Assembly (NCBI GenBank): GCA_023391835.1
Contig: JAEWAE010000078.1
Coordinates: 1-44,665 of the forward strand
Source: Bacillota bacterium
Lineage (GTDB): Bacteria > Bacillota > Clostridia > Oscillospirales > Ethanoligenentaceae
DNA: 44,665 nt
Direction of reading: 5' to 3'
The notes beneath the pieces were generated by a model that was not told the origin of the DNA, did not search any database, and saw only the letters and a program-made list of their open reading frames with translations. Below are positions 1 through 7,688 of the stretch, one piece after another. Position numbers and translations under genes: made by a program. Positions within the stretch are counted from its first letter, which is position 1; every line of letters starts with the position of its first letter.

Positions 1-67
1 ACGCGGGCGCGGTTCGGGGTGTTTTCCCGGCACGGGCGCGCTCTTTTTATGCCCGGCCGGCCGCACG

Positions 68-1621
68 TCAAGCGTCGAAAAGCGCCTCCATATTCAGCGT
101 GCTGCCGCCGATGTCCTCGCAGAATTGCGGCGAGTGCGAAACAAACAGCACCGCGCCGGGGAATTCCAGAATGGCCCGTTTGAGCTGCTCGATGGCGTCT
201 ACATCCAGATGGTTGGTCGGCTCATCCAAAATCAGCAGGTTGCACGGCCGCAGCACCAGCCGGCACAGCTTGACCTTGGCCTGCTCCCCGCCGCTGAGGG
301 TGGCAATGGGCTGGTTGACCAGATCGGCACGCAGCCCGCACCGGGCCAATTGGGAGCGCACGTCCTTGTCTTTCATGGTGGGGTGCTCGTCCTTGATTAG
401 CTGCAAAGGAGTCCGCTGGGGATCATCCCAGGCGTTTTCCTGCTCGAAATAGTCGATGACCACATCGTCGTCCCGCCGGATACGGCCCGAAACGGCGGGC
501 AGCATGCCCGCCACCGTTTTTAAAAAGGTGGTCTTGCCGATGCCGTTGAAGCCGGATACGTTCATTTTTTCATCCGCCATCAGACGCAGGCTGATGGGCG
601 GCAGCAGCGGCTGGTCGTAGCCGACCTCCAGATTTTTGACGCGCAGCACCGGCTTGGGCGCGATGCTCTGGTAGCGGAACTGGAACGTCGGCTTGGGCGA
701 CTGCTGGGGCCGCGCGATCTTTTCCATCCTTTCAAGCTTTTTGCGGCGGCTCTGAGCCATGCGCGTGGTGGAGGCACGGTACAGATTGCGGTCGATATAA
801 TCCTCAAGCTTGGAAATTTCCTTCTGCTGCCGGTCGTATTCCCGGATATGCTCCTCCCGGTGCAGTTCCTTGAGACGCACGAAGTGCTCATAACTGCCGT
901 TATACCGGGTCAGGCCGGTGAATTCGATGTCGCAGATGCAGTTGACCACCCGGTTGAGGAACGTGAAGTCGTGGGACACCAGCACGAATGACCCCTTGAA
1001 GGCGGCCAGATATTTGGCCAGCCAGTCGATGTGGGCGGTGTCGAGGAAATTCGTGGGCTCATCGAGCAGCAGCACGTCGGGGGCCGCCAGCAGCAGCTTT
1101 GCCAGCATGACGCGGGCGCGCTGGCCGCCGCTGAGCCGGGAAACCGGCGTCTCTAACCCGAAAGCCGTGATGCCCAGCCCCGCGGCCACCTTCTCGATTT
1201 CACTGTCAACGGCGTAAAAATTGCCGTTTTCCAGCATATTCTGCCGCTCGCCGGCCTGGGTGAGCAGCTCGGTGAGTTCCTGCCCCGAAGCGGCGGCGAT
1301 GCGGGCATTGAGCGCATCCAGCTCCTGCGCCGCCTGGAAAAGCGCGGCGAAGGCGCCGTGCAGGTAGCTGCGGATATCCATCGTCTGGTCGATAGTGGCC
1401 TGCTGGTCGAGGTAGCCCACGTGCGCCCGTTTGTCCCACCGCACGGAGCCCTCGTCGGGGATCAGTTCCCCGGTCAGCATGCGGATAAGCGTGCTCTTGC
1501 CGGCCCCGTTGAGGCCGGTCAGGCCGATTTTATCCCCCCGGAAAAGCTGCAGATTGATATGATCGAATATTTTTTTATCACCGAAAGAATGCGAAAGATC
1601 GGTGACTTCCAGAATAGCCAT
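68..1621 (-). CDS. ABC-F family ATPase (ribosome-associated)
   Basis: The 517-residue protein has two ABC ATPase domains and no membrane segment, as in ABC-F proteins, which act on the ribosome as translation factors or antibiotic-protection proteins. Domain 1 has Walker A GLNGAGKST near residue 36, signature LSGGQRARV and Walker B LLLDEPTNFLD. Domain 2 has Walker A GFNGIGKTT, signature LSGGEQAKV and LLILDEPTNHLD. The linker between them is charged and arginine-rich (TTRMAQSRRKKLERM), the region that reaches the P-site tRNA in this family. The start ATG follows an AGGAGA-like site. A promoter, a leader peptide and a terminator lie upstream, a layout typical of inducible resistance ABC-F genes. 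Whether it is a resistance or a housekeeping (YbiT/YkpA-like) member cannot be settled from sequence alone. Confidence 0.93.
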   Translation of the reverse strand: MAILEVTDLSHSFGDKKIFDHINLQLFRGDKIGLTGLNGAGKSTLIRMLTGELIPDEGSVRWDKRAHVGYLDQQATIDQTMDIRSYLHGAFAALFQAAQELDALNARIAAASGQELTELLTQAGERQNMLENGNFYAVDSEIEKVAAGLGITAFGLETPVSRLSGGQRARVMLAKLLLAAPDVLLLDEPTNFLDTAHIDWLAKYLAAFKGSFVLVSHDFTFLNRVVNCICDIEFTGLTRYNGSYEHFVRLKELHREEHIREYDRQQKEISKLEDYIDRNLYRASTTRMAQSRRKKLERMEKIARPQQSPKPTFQFRYQSIAPKPVLRVKNLEVGYDQPLLPPISLRLMADEKMNVSGFNGIGKTTFLKTVAGMLPAVSGRIRRDDDVVIDYFEQENAWDDPQRTPLQLIKDEHPTMKDKDVRSQLARCGLRADLVNQPIATLSGGEQAKVKLCRLVLRPCNLLILDEPTNHLDVDAIEQLKRAILEFPGAVLFVSHSPQFCEDIGGSTLNMEALFDA

Positions 1622-1686
1622 GACAGATTCTCCTCATCGGCCGGCGAGCCGGCCGTCATCCCGGGATGGCGGCCCGGAAATGCCAT

Positions 1687-1728
1687 AAAAAAGCACCGGG
1701 CACGGATGTAAAACCCATTGCCGGTGCT
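1687..1728 (-). terminator. Attenuator terminator ahead of the ABC-F gene
   Basis: On the minus strand AGCACCGG (1728-1721) pairs with CCGGTGCT (1699-1692) around a 21-base loop, followed by six T. It lies between the promoter and the ABC-F start, so it would stop transcription unless relieved. Confidence 0.75.
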
Positions 1729-1792
1729 ACCGTGAGCTTTATTCCGCTGCCATCCTTATAGTTGAAACGGTCAAAAAGGGCAGACTTCTCCC

Positions 1793-1837
1793 TTATCCGA
1801 TCCGATCCAGCGCAAGGAAAGCAGTACGGTCAGTCAT
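1793..1837 (-). CDS. Candidate 14-residue leader peptide for ABC-F attenuation
   Basis: A short frame reads M-TDRTAFLALDRIG-stop. It is preceded by GGAGGAG (1854-1848) ten bases before its ATG, and lies just downstream of a strong promoter and about 65 bases upstream of the terminator hairpin. ABC-F and Erm resistance genes are often controlled by drug-stalled translation of such leader peptides. Expression is inferred, not shown. Confidence 0.55.
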   Translation of the reverse strand: MTDRTAFLALDRIG

Positions 1838-1892
1838 ACGATTCGAACTCCTCCGATAAACCGCCGCAGACGGCGGGTCGATTTCACCTTTT

Positions 1893-1921
1893 ATCTTACA
1901 GGAACGGGCAGGTAATGTCAA
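1893..1921 (-). promoter_or_regulatory. Sigma-A promoter of the ABC-F gene
   Basis: Minus-strand TTGACA (1921-1916), a 17-base spacer and TAAGAT (1898-1893) form a near-consensus promoter. The new transcript would carry a small hairpin, CCGCCG/CGGCGG (1876-1861), just before the leader-peptide ribosome site. Confidence 0.8.
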
Positions 1922-2057
1922 GGCCTTCCGGGCCGCGTCGGCGGAGCTTTTCCCGCCCGGCGATGGGCCCTCGCCGCATCACCCTATGTTTCAACGCCGC
2001 GGGCAATGTCACGGTCGAAAAATTCGGGCATCTGCAAAGCTACCCGCTGCGGGGAGG

Positions 2058-2579
2058 TTACCGGGGCGAGGCGCTGGGCCCGTGGCCGCCGGCCTGAACG
2101 GGCGAGCCGAAAAGCCGGGGCGCAGCCTTTTCCAGCGCCAGCAGCAGCGGGATGCCGCCCCCGAAGCAGACCACCGCTTCGCCGAAGCCCACGTAAAGGG
2201 CGGTGAGCAGCAGCGGCATTTTCGCCACAAAATGCAGCTCCAGCGCCACGATGACGGCGTTGGTGATCACCGGCGGCAGCGGCACCAGCCACTTCACCGG
2301 CATTTTGCGGCTGAGCACGGCGGCGAGGAGCGTGGCGGCGCTGCCGCACACAATATCCACCAGCCCGAATGGGCTGGCGATGTTGCCGAGGATGCATCCG
2401 ATAAAAAGTCCCGGGATAGCCGCCGGGGTAAAATACGGCAGCACCGTCAGGACTTCGGAAAGGCGGAACTGCACCTGGCCGAAAGCCAGCGGTGCCGACA
2501 CATAGGTCAGCGCCGCATAAAGCGCGGCGATGACGGCGGCGGTGGCGATCCAGCGGGCGGAAACATGACGTGGTTTCAT
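2058..2579 (-). CDS. queT: QueT family queuosine-precursor transporter
   Basis: The 173-residue protein is hydrophobic, with about five or six membrane segments. It matches the QueT family, the substrate-binding S component of ECF transporters thought to import queuosine precursors such as preQ1. Recognisable parts are an N-terminal ATAAVIAALYAALT helix, FGQVQFRLSEVLTVLP, and a GLFIGCILGN segment. The polar tail after residue 160 is short and probably cytoplasmic. The preQ1-type riboswitch directly upstream agrees strongly with this assignment. The ATG follows AAAGAGG. No ECF ATPase or T component lies in the window, so it would use a shared module encoded elsewhere. Confidence 0.9.
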   Translation of the reverse strand: MKPRHVSARWIATAAVIAALYAALTYVSAPLAFGQVQFRLSEVLTVLPYFTPAAIPGLFIGCILGNIASPFGLVDIVCGSAATLLAAVLSRKMPVKWLVPLPPVITNAVIVALELHFVAKMPLLLTALYVGFGEAVVCFGGGIPLLLALEKAAPRLFGSPVQAGGHGPSASPR

Positions 2580-2613
2580 TGGTAAAAGACCTCTTTCCAG
2601 TCGGGCAAGGCAT

Positions 2614-2714
2614 AAAAAAAGTGCCCGCAGCGGCGGACACCATCCTCAGACCCGCCTTGCGGCGCGCCCGGCTCCCTAGTTTTGTTTTAGGACAGGATGG
2701 TTCCGAACTGTCCG
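2614..2714 (-). promoter_or_regulatory. preQ1 riboswitch (class I-like aptamer plus terminator)
   Basis: On the minus strand GGACAG (2713-2708) pairs with CTGTCC across a TTCGG-containing loop. An A-rich tail, TAAAACAAAACTAGG, ends at about 2675, as in class I preQ1 aptamers, where the tail folds back into the stem and the final GG pairs with loop C residues. The expression platform is a terminator: GTGTCCGC (2640-2633) with GCGGGCAC (2628-2621), then seven T. Loop CCATCC (2700-2695) can also pair with GGATGG (2645-2640) at the foot of the terminator, a possible antiterminator. The downstream queT gene supports the ligand. Confidence 0.75.
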
Positions 2715-2731
2715 ATTCGATTTTCCAGTCT

Positions 2732-2759
2732 ATCATACCATACTCTGCCGGATTGTCAA
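2732..2759 (-). promoter_or_regulatory. Promoter of the preQ1-queT transcript
   Basis: Minus-strand TTGACA (2759-2754), a 16-base spacer and TATGAT (2737-2732). Confidence 0.75.
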
Positions 2760-2811
2760 CCTTCACCGCCGTGCCGTACCCCGAGAATGCAGGAATATCC
2801 GTGAAAAATGC

Positions 2812-2839
2812 TTGACAAACCCGGTCAAAGCGCTATAAT
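2812..2839 (+). promoter_or_regulatory. Promoter upstream of the APH-fold gene
   Basis: TTGACA (2812-2817), a 16-base spacer and a perfect TATAAT (2834-2839). It is back to back with the queT promoter. Confidence 0.8.
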
Positions 2840-2877
2840 ATAAGGCTGATAAGAGAATAAGGTAAAACAGGTTGCAA

Positions 2878-2912
2878 GGGCGCAGTCGGATTTTCCGACG
2901 GCGCCCTTTTTT
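2878..2912 (+). terminator. Terminator in the leader of the APH-fold gene
   Basis: GGGCGC (2878-2883) pairs with GCGCCC (2901-2906), with an inner GTCGG/CCGAC stem, followed by six T. It sits about 66 bases after the predicted transcript start and before the gene. A second 10-base inverted repeat (2918-2927 with 2951-2960) follows. This suggests either attenuation or a short separate RNA. Confidence 0.75.
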
Positions 2913-2981
2913 ACCGGCTGCGAGGGTGGGGGGCGGCTTGGGCCGGCCGCACCCTCGCAGGCATTCAGGAGGGATTTGCCG

Positions 2982-3944
2982 ATGAACAGCTTTGCGATGC
3001 TCACCAACGACGAGGGTACTGTTTCCACCGCCCGGGCGGGTAAAATGCTGCGGGAACTGTACGGGATGTCCTCCCGTATCCAGATCACACCGCTGCGTCA
3101 GGATGAATGCACCTGGTTTGGCGTGCGCGACGGCAGCTCGGCCCGTCAGATGCTGCGCGTCTCGGAATTTGGCCGCCGCACCCAGGCGGAAATGGAAAGT
3201 GAGATCGTTTGGATTGCCGAGCTGGCTCACGATACGGAGCTTTTGATCCCGCGGCCGGTCGCTGGGCGCAGCGGCGGCTATGTGCAGACCCTCGGCGCGC
3301 CGGGTGAGCCGGACGGCGGCGTCTGCGTGCTTTTCAGCCTGCCGGAGACCGCTCTCATCGGCTGCGGCTCCGGCGGGCAGCACCGGGTGTACCGCCAGCT
3401 GGGCGAAATTGCCGCCATGCTGCATCAGAACGCCCTGCTGTGGGACGCAGGCGAGAAGCTCTCGCGGCGCACGCTGCCCTACGACTCCATTCTCACCCGC
3501 CGGCCGGCCGAGCGGACCGACACGCTCTTTTCCTCCGATATTCTGCCCGGCCTGCTGGTCCATGCGGCGGAAACCGTCCGCCGCCGGCTGAGCCGCTACA
3601 GCCGCACCGAGGATCGTTTCGGCCTGATTCACGGCGCCCTTCACCCGGAAATTCTCCTTTCCATGGGGGAACGGGTCGGCGTGCTGGATTTCGACGCGTG
3701 TGAATTCGGTTGGTTTCTTTACGATTTCGCCATATCGGCCGACGGCGTCTCGTGGGAGCATCTGCCAGCCGCCACCTCCTCCTGGCTGGACGGCTACCGC
3801 TCCAAGCGGAAAATTTCCCGGCGGGAGGCCCAGATGCTGCCCTCATTTGTCATGCTGCGCCGGTTGGAACAGTTGGCGGCCGACCCGGCATGCATGGGTG
3901 CGACGGCCTCCTTCGCGTCGAGTTACCTGCGCGATTTCGGCTGA
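2982..3944 (+). CDS. APH/choline-kinase-fold phosphotransferase-like protein with degenerate catalytic loop
   Basis: The 320-residue protein resembles the aminoglycoside phosphotransferase/choline kinase/SrkA superfamily. The C-terminal catalytic region reads LIHGALHPEIL, then GVLDFDACEFGWFLYDFA. The family consensus is HGDLHxxN, so the catalytic Asp is Ala and the metal-binding Asn is Ile here, while the downstream DFD is kept. This suggests a pseudokinase or an altered activity. The ATG at 2982 has AGGAGGG eight bases upstream; a TTG at 2976 is in frame but too close to the site. The gene has its own promoter and a terminator-bearing leader. The substrate is unknown. Confidence 0.75.
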   Translation: MNSFAMLTNDEGTVSTARAGKMLRELYGMSSRIQITPLRQDECTWFGVRDGSSARQMLRVSEFGRRTQAEMESEIVWIAELAHDTELLIPRPVAGRSGGYVQTLGAPGEPDGGVCVLFSLPETALIGCGSGGQHRVYRQLGEIAAMLHQNALLWDAGEKLSRRTLPYDSILTRRPAERTDTLFSSDILPGLLVHAAETVRRRLSRYSRTEDRFGLIHGALHPEILLSMGERVGVLDFDACEFGWFLYDFAISADGVSWEHLPAATSSWLDGYRSKRKISRREAQMLPSFVMLRRLEQLAADPACMGATASFASSYLRDFG

Positions 3945-3955
3945 CGGCCGGGGCG

Positions 3956-3984
3956 TTTACTTTTCCCCCTTTTCCCTGTATACT
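3956..3984 (+). promoter_or_regulatory. Probable promoter of the GNAT_C-like gene
   Basis: TTTACT (3956-3961), a 17-base spacer and TATACT (3979-3984), starting just after the previous stop codon. Confidence 0.6.
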
Positions 3985-4045
3985 GGAATCCGGTGCCGGC
4001 AGAGCCGGCAGGCGATCGGAATACGTGGGAAAAGGAGAATCCGGC

Positions 4046-4948
4046 ATGCAGGAATTTGTAGAAAATCTGATGGAACGGCTTCATTTTCCGGTGGAAGCCA
4101 GGATGGCTTTCCGGGCGGCCGATACGGCGGTGGGGCAGCTGCCCTCCGCCCGGCGGGAAATGGCGGCCGCGCAGGCTGCGCTTTTTACCGGCCTTGACGA
4201 TGAGTCGGTCAACCGGCTGTTTGGGGATCTCACTTCGCTGGCCCACCGAGCCGGAGTGCACCCCTATACCCTGCACCTGCTCTTTTACATGGAAGCCTCA
4301 CAAGGGCTTCTGGCCCGCTATCGGGCGGGCGGTTTTTCGGAGGATGTCTTTTGGAACACGACCGCCGACCTGAGCTATAAAGTGAAAGAATGCCACGAAG
4401 TATATGGCATATGGGGCACTTTTGTGGCCGGGTGGCATGCGGATTTTTTCCGTATGAAGCGGTTCGGTTTGGGTCGGCTGCAGTTTGAAATCGCCGCCTT
4501 CGACCGGCCGGATTACATGCGGGGCGGTTATACCGTCCGCCGGGGCGACCGGGTCTATTCGCTCCATATTCCTTCCTCCGGCCCGCTGACGCGGGAAAGC
4601 TGTCTGGATGCGTACCGGCGGGCCTACGCATTTTTCCGCCCCGACCGGGAGGACCGTCCTCTCTGGCTAATGTGTATCTCGTGGCTGCTTTTCCCCGACA
4701 ACGCACAGTTTTTCCCACATCCCTCCCACATTTTGGATTTTGCGCACGATTTCGATATAATTGATCGGCACCCGCTGCCTACCTTTTCCGACGGCTGGCG
4801 GGTCTTCGGCGGGGAGTGGCGGAAACCGCCGGAGCAGTTGCCGCGCCGCACATCCCTGCAGCGGGCTTATGTCACTTGGCTGCAAAACGGCGGGCAGACG
4901 GGCTACGGTGTCGGCATGCTGTGTTTCGACGGCCGCCGTATCCTCTGA
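4046..4948 (+). CDS. Acyltransferase-like protein (DUF5596/GNAT_C type)
   Basis: This 300-residue soluble protein resembles Firmicutes proteins with an N-terminal helical DUF5596-like part and a C-terminal GNAT-like domain. Supporting features are the YGIWGTFVAGWHADFFRM stretch, LGRLQFEIAAF, and a C-terminal SWLLFPDNAQFF segment followed by a large aromatic-rich region. No acceptor or pathway is evident. The ATG has AAAGGAGA seven bases upstream. It has its own promoter and is separated from both neighbours, so it is probably monocistronic. The family name rests on overall resemblance and the function is unknown. Confidence 0.6.
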   Translation: MQEFVENLMERLHFPVEARMAFRAADTAVGQLPSARREMAAAQAALFTGLDDESVNRLFGDLTSLAHRAGVHPYTLHLLFYMEASQGLLARYRAGGFSEDVFWNTTADLSYKVKECHEVYGIWGTFVAGWHADFFRMKRFGLGRLQFEIAAFDRPDYMRGGYTVRRGDRVYSLHIPSSGPLTRESCLDAYRRAYAFFRPDREDRPLWLMCISWLLFPDNAQFFPHPSHILDFAHDFDIIDRHPLPTFSDGWRVFGGEWRKPPEQLPRRTSLQRAYVTWLQNGGQTGYGVGMLCFDGRRIL

Positions 4949-5026
4949 TTCGACTGAATGCGACGGTCAAAACGTCATACAAATTGCATGATGCATAATA
5001 TAAATTGCAAAATTCATTGTAAGCTA

Positions 5027-5054
5027 TTGACATATACCATTTTTATGGTATACT
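5027..5054 (+). promoter_or_regulatory. Promoter with palindromic operator for the amino-acid transporter
   Basis: TTGACA (5027-5032), a 16-base spacer and TATACT (5049-5054). The spacer holds a perfect inverted repeat, ATACCAT-TTTT-ATGGTAT (5034-5051), that overlaps the -10 box and looks like a repressor site. The surrounding 4975-5065 stretch is strikingly AT-rich. Confidence 0.75.
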
Positions 5055-5069
5055 CATGAATATGCAAGG

Positions 5070-5098
5070 ATGCTTCGCTTCACAGCGAAGCATTTTTT
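5070..5098 (+). terminator. Leader terminator ahead of the ABC ATPase gene
   Basis: ATGCTTCGCT (5070-5079) pairs perfectly with AGCGAAGCAT (5084-5093) around a four-base loop and is followed by six T. It lies between the promoter and the transporter ATPase gene, implying attenuation or an early-ending transcript. Confidence 0.8.
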
Positions 5099-5117
5099 GA
5101 ATGGGGGGATTCCATCT

Positions 5118-5843
5118 GTGATACGGCTGGTGAACGTACATAAGAGTTACGGAAACCTGGAGGTCCTCAAGGAGATCAACCTAGAGGTCAAGGAAAGCGA
5201 AAAGCTCGTGATCATCGGCCCCAGCGGCTCGGGCAAGAGCACGCTGATCCGGCTGATGAATTATCTCGAGGAGCCGACCTCCGGGCAGGTCTATGTGCAT
5301 ACCCATCTGATGAGCCGCAGTCGGCGTGCCTTTATTAACCGGATTCATTCTTCCATGGTGTTCCAGCAATTTAATCTTTACCCCCATCTCACCGTGATGG
5401 AAAATCTGACGCTCGGGCCCCGCAAACTCAAAAAGGTGCCAAAAAAGGATGCCGAAGAGATGGCGATGCACTATCTCAAGCGGGTCGGGCTGGAAGAAAA
5501 GGCCCATGTGTATCCCACGACGCTTTCGGGTGGGCAGCAGCAGCGGATCGCCATCGCGCGGGCGCTGACCATGCAAAACCGCGTCATTCTCTTTGACGAG
5601 CCGACCTCCGCTCTCGACCCCGAAATGGTGCAGGAAGTGCTCGACGTGATGACACAGCTTTCACAGGAAAAGAAATTCACCATGGTGGTCGTCACCCACG
5701 AAATGGGCTTTGCCCGCCAGGTGGCCGACCGGGTGATCTTTCTCGACGGCGGCGTGATCCTTGAGGAAGGCACGCCCGAGCATTTTTTCACCAACCCCCA
5801 GAACGACCGCTGCAAGGCCTTTTTGAGCAAAATCATCCGATAA
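5118..5843 (+). CDS. Polar amino-acid ABC transporter ATP-binding protein
   Basis: This is the 241-residue ATPase of a GlnQ/HisP-type importer. Walker A is GPSGSGKST (about residue 32), followed by a Q-loop in VFQQFNLYPHLT, signature LSGGQQQRIAIARAL, Walker B VILFDEPTSALDPEM and the H-loop VVVTHEMGFA. The GTG at 5118 begins the conserved IRLVNVHKSYG N-terminus. The upstream ATG at 5070 lies inside the terminator hairpin and cannot be the start. The ribosome site is a plain G-run (5103-5108). It is the first gene of a four-gene operon with the binding protein and two permeases that follow. Confidence 0.95.
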   Translation: MIRLVNVHKSYGNLEVLKEINLEVKESEKLVIIGPSGSGKSTLIRLMNYLEEPTSGQVYVHTHLMSRSRRAFINRIHSSMVFQQFNLYPHLTVMENLTLGPRKLKKVPKKDAEEMAMHYLKRVGLEEKAHVYPTTLSGGQQQRIAIARALTMQNRVILFDEPTSALDPEMVQEVLDVMTQLSQEKKFTMVVVTHEMGFARQVADRVIFLDGGVILEEGTPEHFFTNPQNDRCKAFLSKIIR

Positions 5844-5948
5844 TCCCCTCATTCGTCCCCTCGCCCACGTTCCCGCAGGGGGAGGCCCACAAATAGAGAA
5901 ACGGGCTTCCCTGTCGGTGTAATAGGTGTAATAAAGGAGGAAATCCAG

Positions 5949-6773
5949 ATGAAAAAGTCATTTTCCCTCGCGCTGGCCGGGCTTATGCTGGCTTCTTGCC
6001 TGCTTGGCTTCTCTGCCTGCAGCAAATCCGGCAGCCCGACCGCCTCCACAAAGGGCCCACTCAAGGTAGGCGTGAAAAACAACGTGGTCGGCTTCGGCTA
6101 TCAGGACCCGCTGACCAACAAGTATTCCGGCATGGAAATCGACCTGGCCAACAAGATCGCCAAATCACTGGGCTATAACGGCGTAGAATTCACCGCCGTG
6201 ACCGCCGCCACCCGCACCCAGCTGCTGGATGCCGGCACCATCGACTGTGTGCTCGCCACCTTTACCATCACCGACGAGCGGAAAAAATCCTGGGATTTTT
6301 CCACCCCCTATTACACCGACGCCGTGACCGTGCTGGTGCAGAAATCCTCGGGCATCACGTCGCTTTCCGGCCTGGCCGGCAAAACGGTGGGTGTTTCCAC
6401 CAGCTCCACCTCGGCCAAATCGCTGGCCACGGCCATGGCCTCCGCGGGTGTGATCCCCTCCTTCAACACTTCGGCCGACTTTGTGCCCTCCACCTTCAGC
6501 GGCGGCGTCAAATTCAAGGAATTCACCGATTATCCCTCGATTTCCAGCGCCCTGACGGCCGGCACGGTCGATGCCTTCTGCGTCGACAAGTCGATCCTCG
6601 CCACTTACATGAATAAAGACCGCACCTATATCAAAGAGAAATTCTCGCCCCAGGATTACGGCGTGGCAACCAAGAAGGGTTCGGAGCTGTCCGCTCCCAT
6701 CGACAAGCTCATCACCACTTGGCTCAAGGACGGCACCATCAAGACCCTCATCACCAAGTATAAGCTCGGCTGA
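5949..6773 (+). CDS. Amino-acid ABC transporter substrate-binding lipoprotein
   Basis: This is a 274-residue family-3 solute-binding protein. An N-terminal signal with a lipoprotein-type end, LLGFSAC, would anchor it to the outer face of the membrane. The mature part follows the family pattern: LKVGVKNNVVGFGYQD, GMEIDLANKIAKSLGY, DAGTIDCVLATFTITDERKKSWDFSTPYY and TVGVSTSSTSAKSL. This predicts binding of a polar amino acid such as glutamine, glutamate or cystine; the exact ligand cannot be read. AAAGGAGG precedes the ATG. A long hairpin follows the gene. Confidence 0.93.
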   Translation: MKKSFSLALAGLMLASCLLGFSACSKSGSPTASTKGPLKVGVKNNVVGFGYQDPLTNKYSGMEIDLANKIAKSLGYNGVEFTAVTAATRTQLLDAGTIDCVLATFTITDERKKSWDFSTPYYTDAVTVLVQKSSGITSLSGLAGKTVGVSTSSTSAKSLATAMASAGVIPSFNTSADFVPSTFSGGVKFKEFTDYPSISSALTAGTVDAFCVDKSILATYMNKDRTYIKEKFSPQDYGVATKKGSELSAPIDKLITTWLKDGTIKTLITKYKLG

Positions 6774-6801
6774 TAAGCCGTGCGGCCTATTCCGCGTTTC
6801 C

Positions 6802-6843
6802 GCCGTCAGAATCCGTGCGCCCAATGCGCGCGGTTCTGACGGC
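6802..6843 (+). other. Intercistronic hairpin after the binding-protein gene
   Basis: GCCGTCAGAA (6802-6811) pairs with TTCTGACGGC (6834-6843), extended inward by GC pairs. There is no T-run. It probably protects the upstream mRNA or lowers permease expression relative to the binding protein. Confidence 0.6.
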
Positions 6844-6872
6844 CTACTTCGCCAATAAAGGAGTTTTCTGCG

Positions 6873-7688
6873 ATGTTCGAGCCGACTGCCTGGGCCGCTT
6901 TGTTTCGCGATTACCGGGTCTTTCTCAATGGACTGTTCGCCACCGTCGAAATGGCTCTGGTCGGTTTTATCATCGCCATCGTGCTGGGCGTCATTTTCGG
7001 GCTTTTCGCCAAGTCGGAAAAGAAGCCTTTGGAAATCGTCAGTCGGGTCTATGTGGAATTTTTCCAGAATACGCCGCTGATGCTGCAGGCCCTGTTTTTA
7101 TTTTACGCGGTGACTTTTTCCGGCCATAAAGGCTTCACGCCTCTGCTCGCCGGCATGATTTCGTTGGGCGTTTACCACGGCGCGTACATATCCGAAGTGT
7201 TCCGGGCCGGCATCGAAGCGGTGCCCAAAAGCCAGTCGGAAGCCGCCTATTCCCAGGGCTTCACCTATCTGCAGACCATGCGCTACGTCATACTGCCCCA
7301 GACGCTGCGCATCATCCTGCCGCCCATGGTCAATCAGGTGGTGGCGCTGATCAAAAACACCTCCTGCATGCTGCTGGTGGGCGGCGCGGTGGATCTGATT
7401 TCCATCACCAACGCCTACGCGGTGGGCGCCAGCACCGCCCGGTATGCGGCGGCGGCCTATGTGTTCAGCGGCGTGCTGTTTTTCGCCATCTGTTTCCCTC
7501 TGTCGACGCTGGCCAGCCACTGGGAACAGAAAATCAAGCGCCGGGATACCCAGACCGACCACATGGGGCAGCCTCCCGCGCCCGACGACGTTTCGGATTC
7601 GGAGCTTGATTCGATTATCCGGCATACGACAGTCGGCGGCCCTGTGGCCGCCGGCCCCGACACGGCCGGGAAAGGAGGGAACCGGTGA
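6873..7688 (+). CDS. Amino-acid ABC transporter permease 1
   Basis: This 271-residue HisM/GlnP-type inner-membrane permease begins with FLNGLFATVEMALVGF. It contains FFQNTPLMLQALF and the EAA-type loop EVFRAGIEAVPKSQSEAAYSQGFT that contacts the ATPase, then IILPPMVNQVVALIKNTS. It has about five membrane segments. The roughly 45-residue polar tail is longer than usual for the family. The ATG has AAAGGAG upstream. The stop overlaps the next start by one base (TGATG), showing coupled translation. Confidence 0.94.
   Translation: MFEPTAWAALFRDYRVFLNGLFATVEMALVGFIIAIVLGVIFGLFAKSEKKPLEIVSRVYVEFFQNTPLMLQALFLFYAVTFSGHKGFTPLLAGMISLGVYHGAYISEVFRAGIEAVPKSQSEAAYSQGFTYLQTMRYVILPQTLRIILPPMVNQVVALIKNTSCMLLVGGAVDLISITNAYAVGASTARYAAAAYVFSGVLFFAICFPLSTLASHWEQKIKRRDTQTDHMGQPPAPDDVSDSELDSIIRHTTVGGPVAAGPDTAGKGGNR

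Noticed and set aside
2878..2960. T-box or known riboswitch in the APH-gene leader
   Set aside because: There is too little sequence between promoter and terminator for a T-box, and no known aptamer core is visible.
5070..5117. ATG at 5070 as start of the ABC ATPase
   Set aside because: It lies inside a perfect terminator hairpin; the conserved N-terminus begins at GTG 5118.
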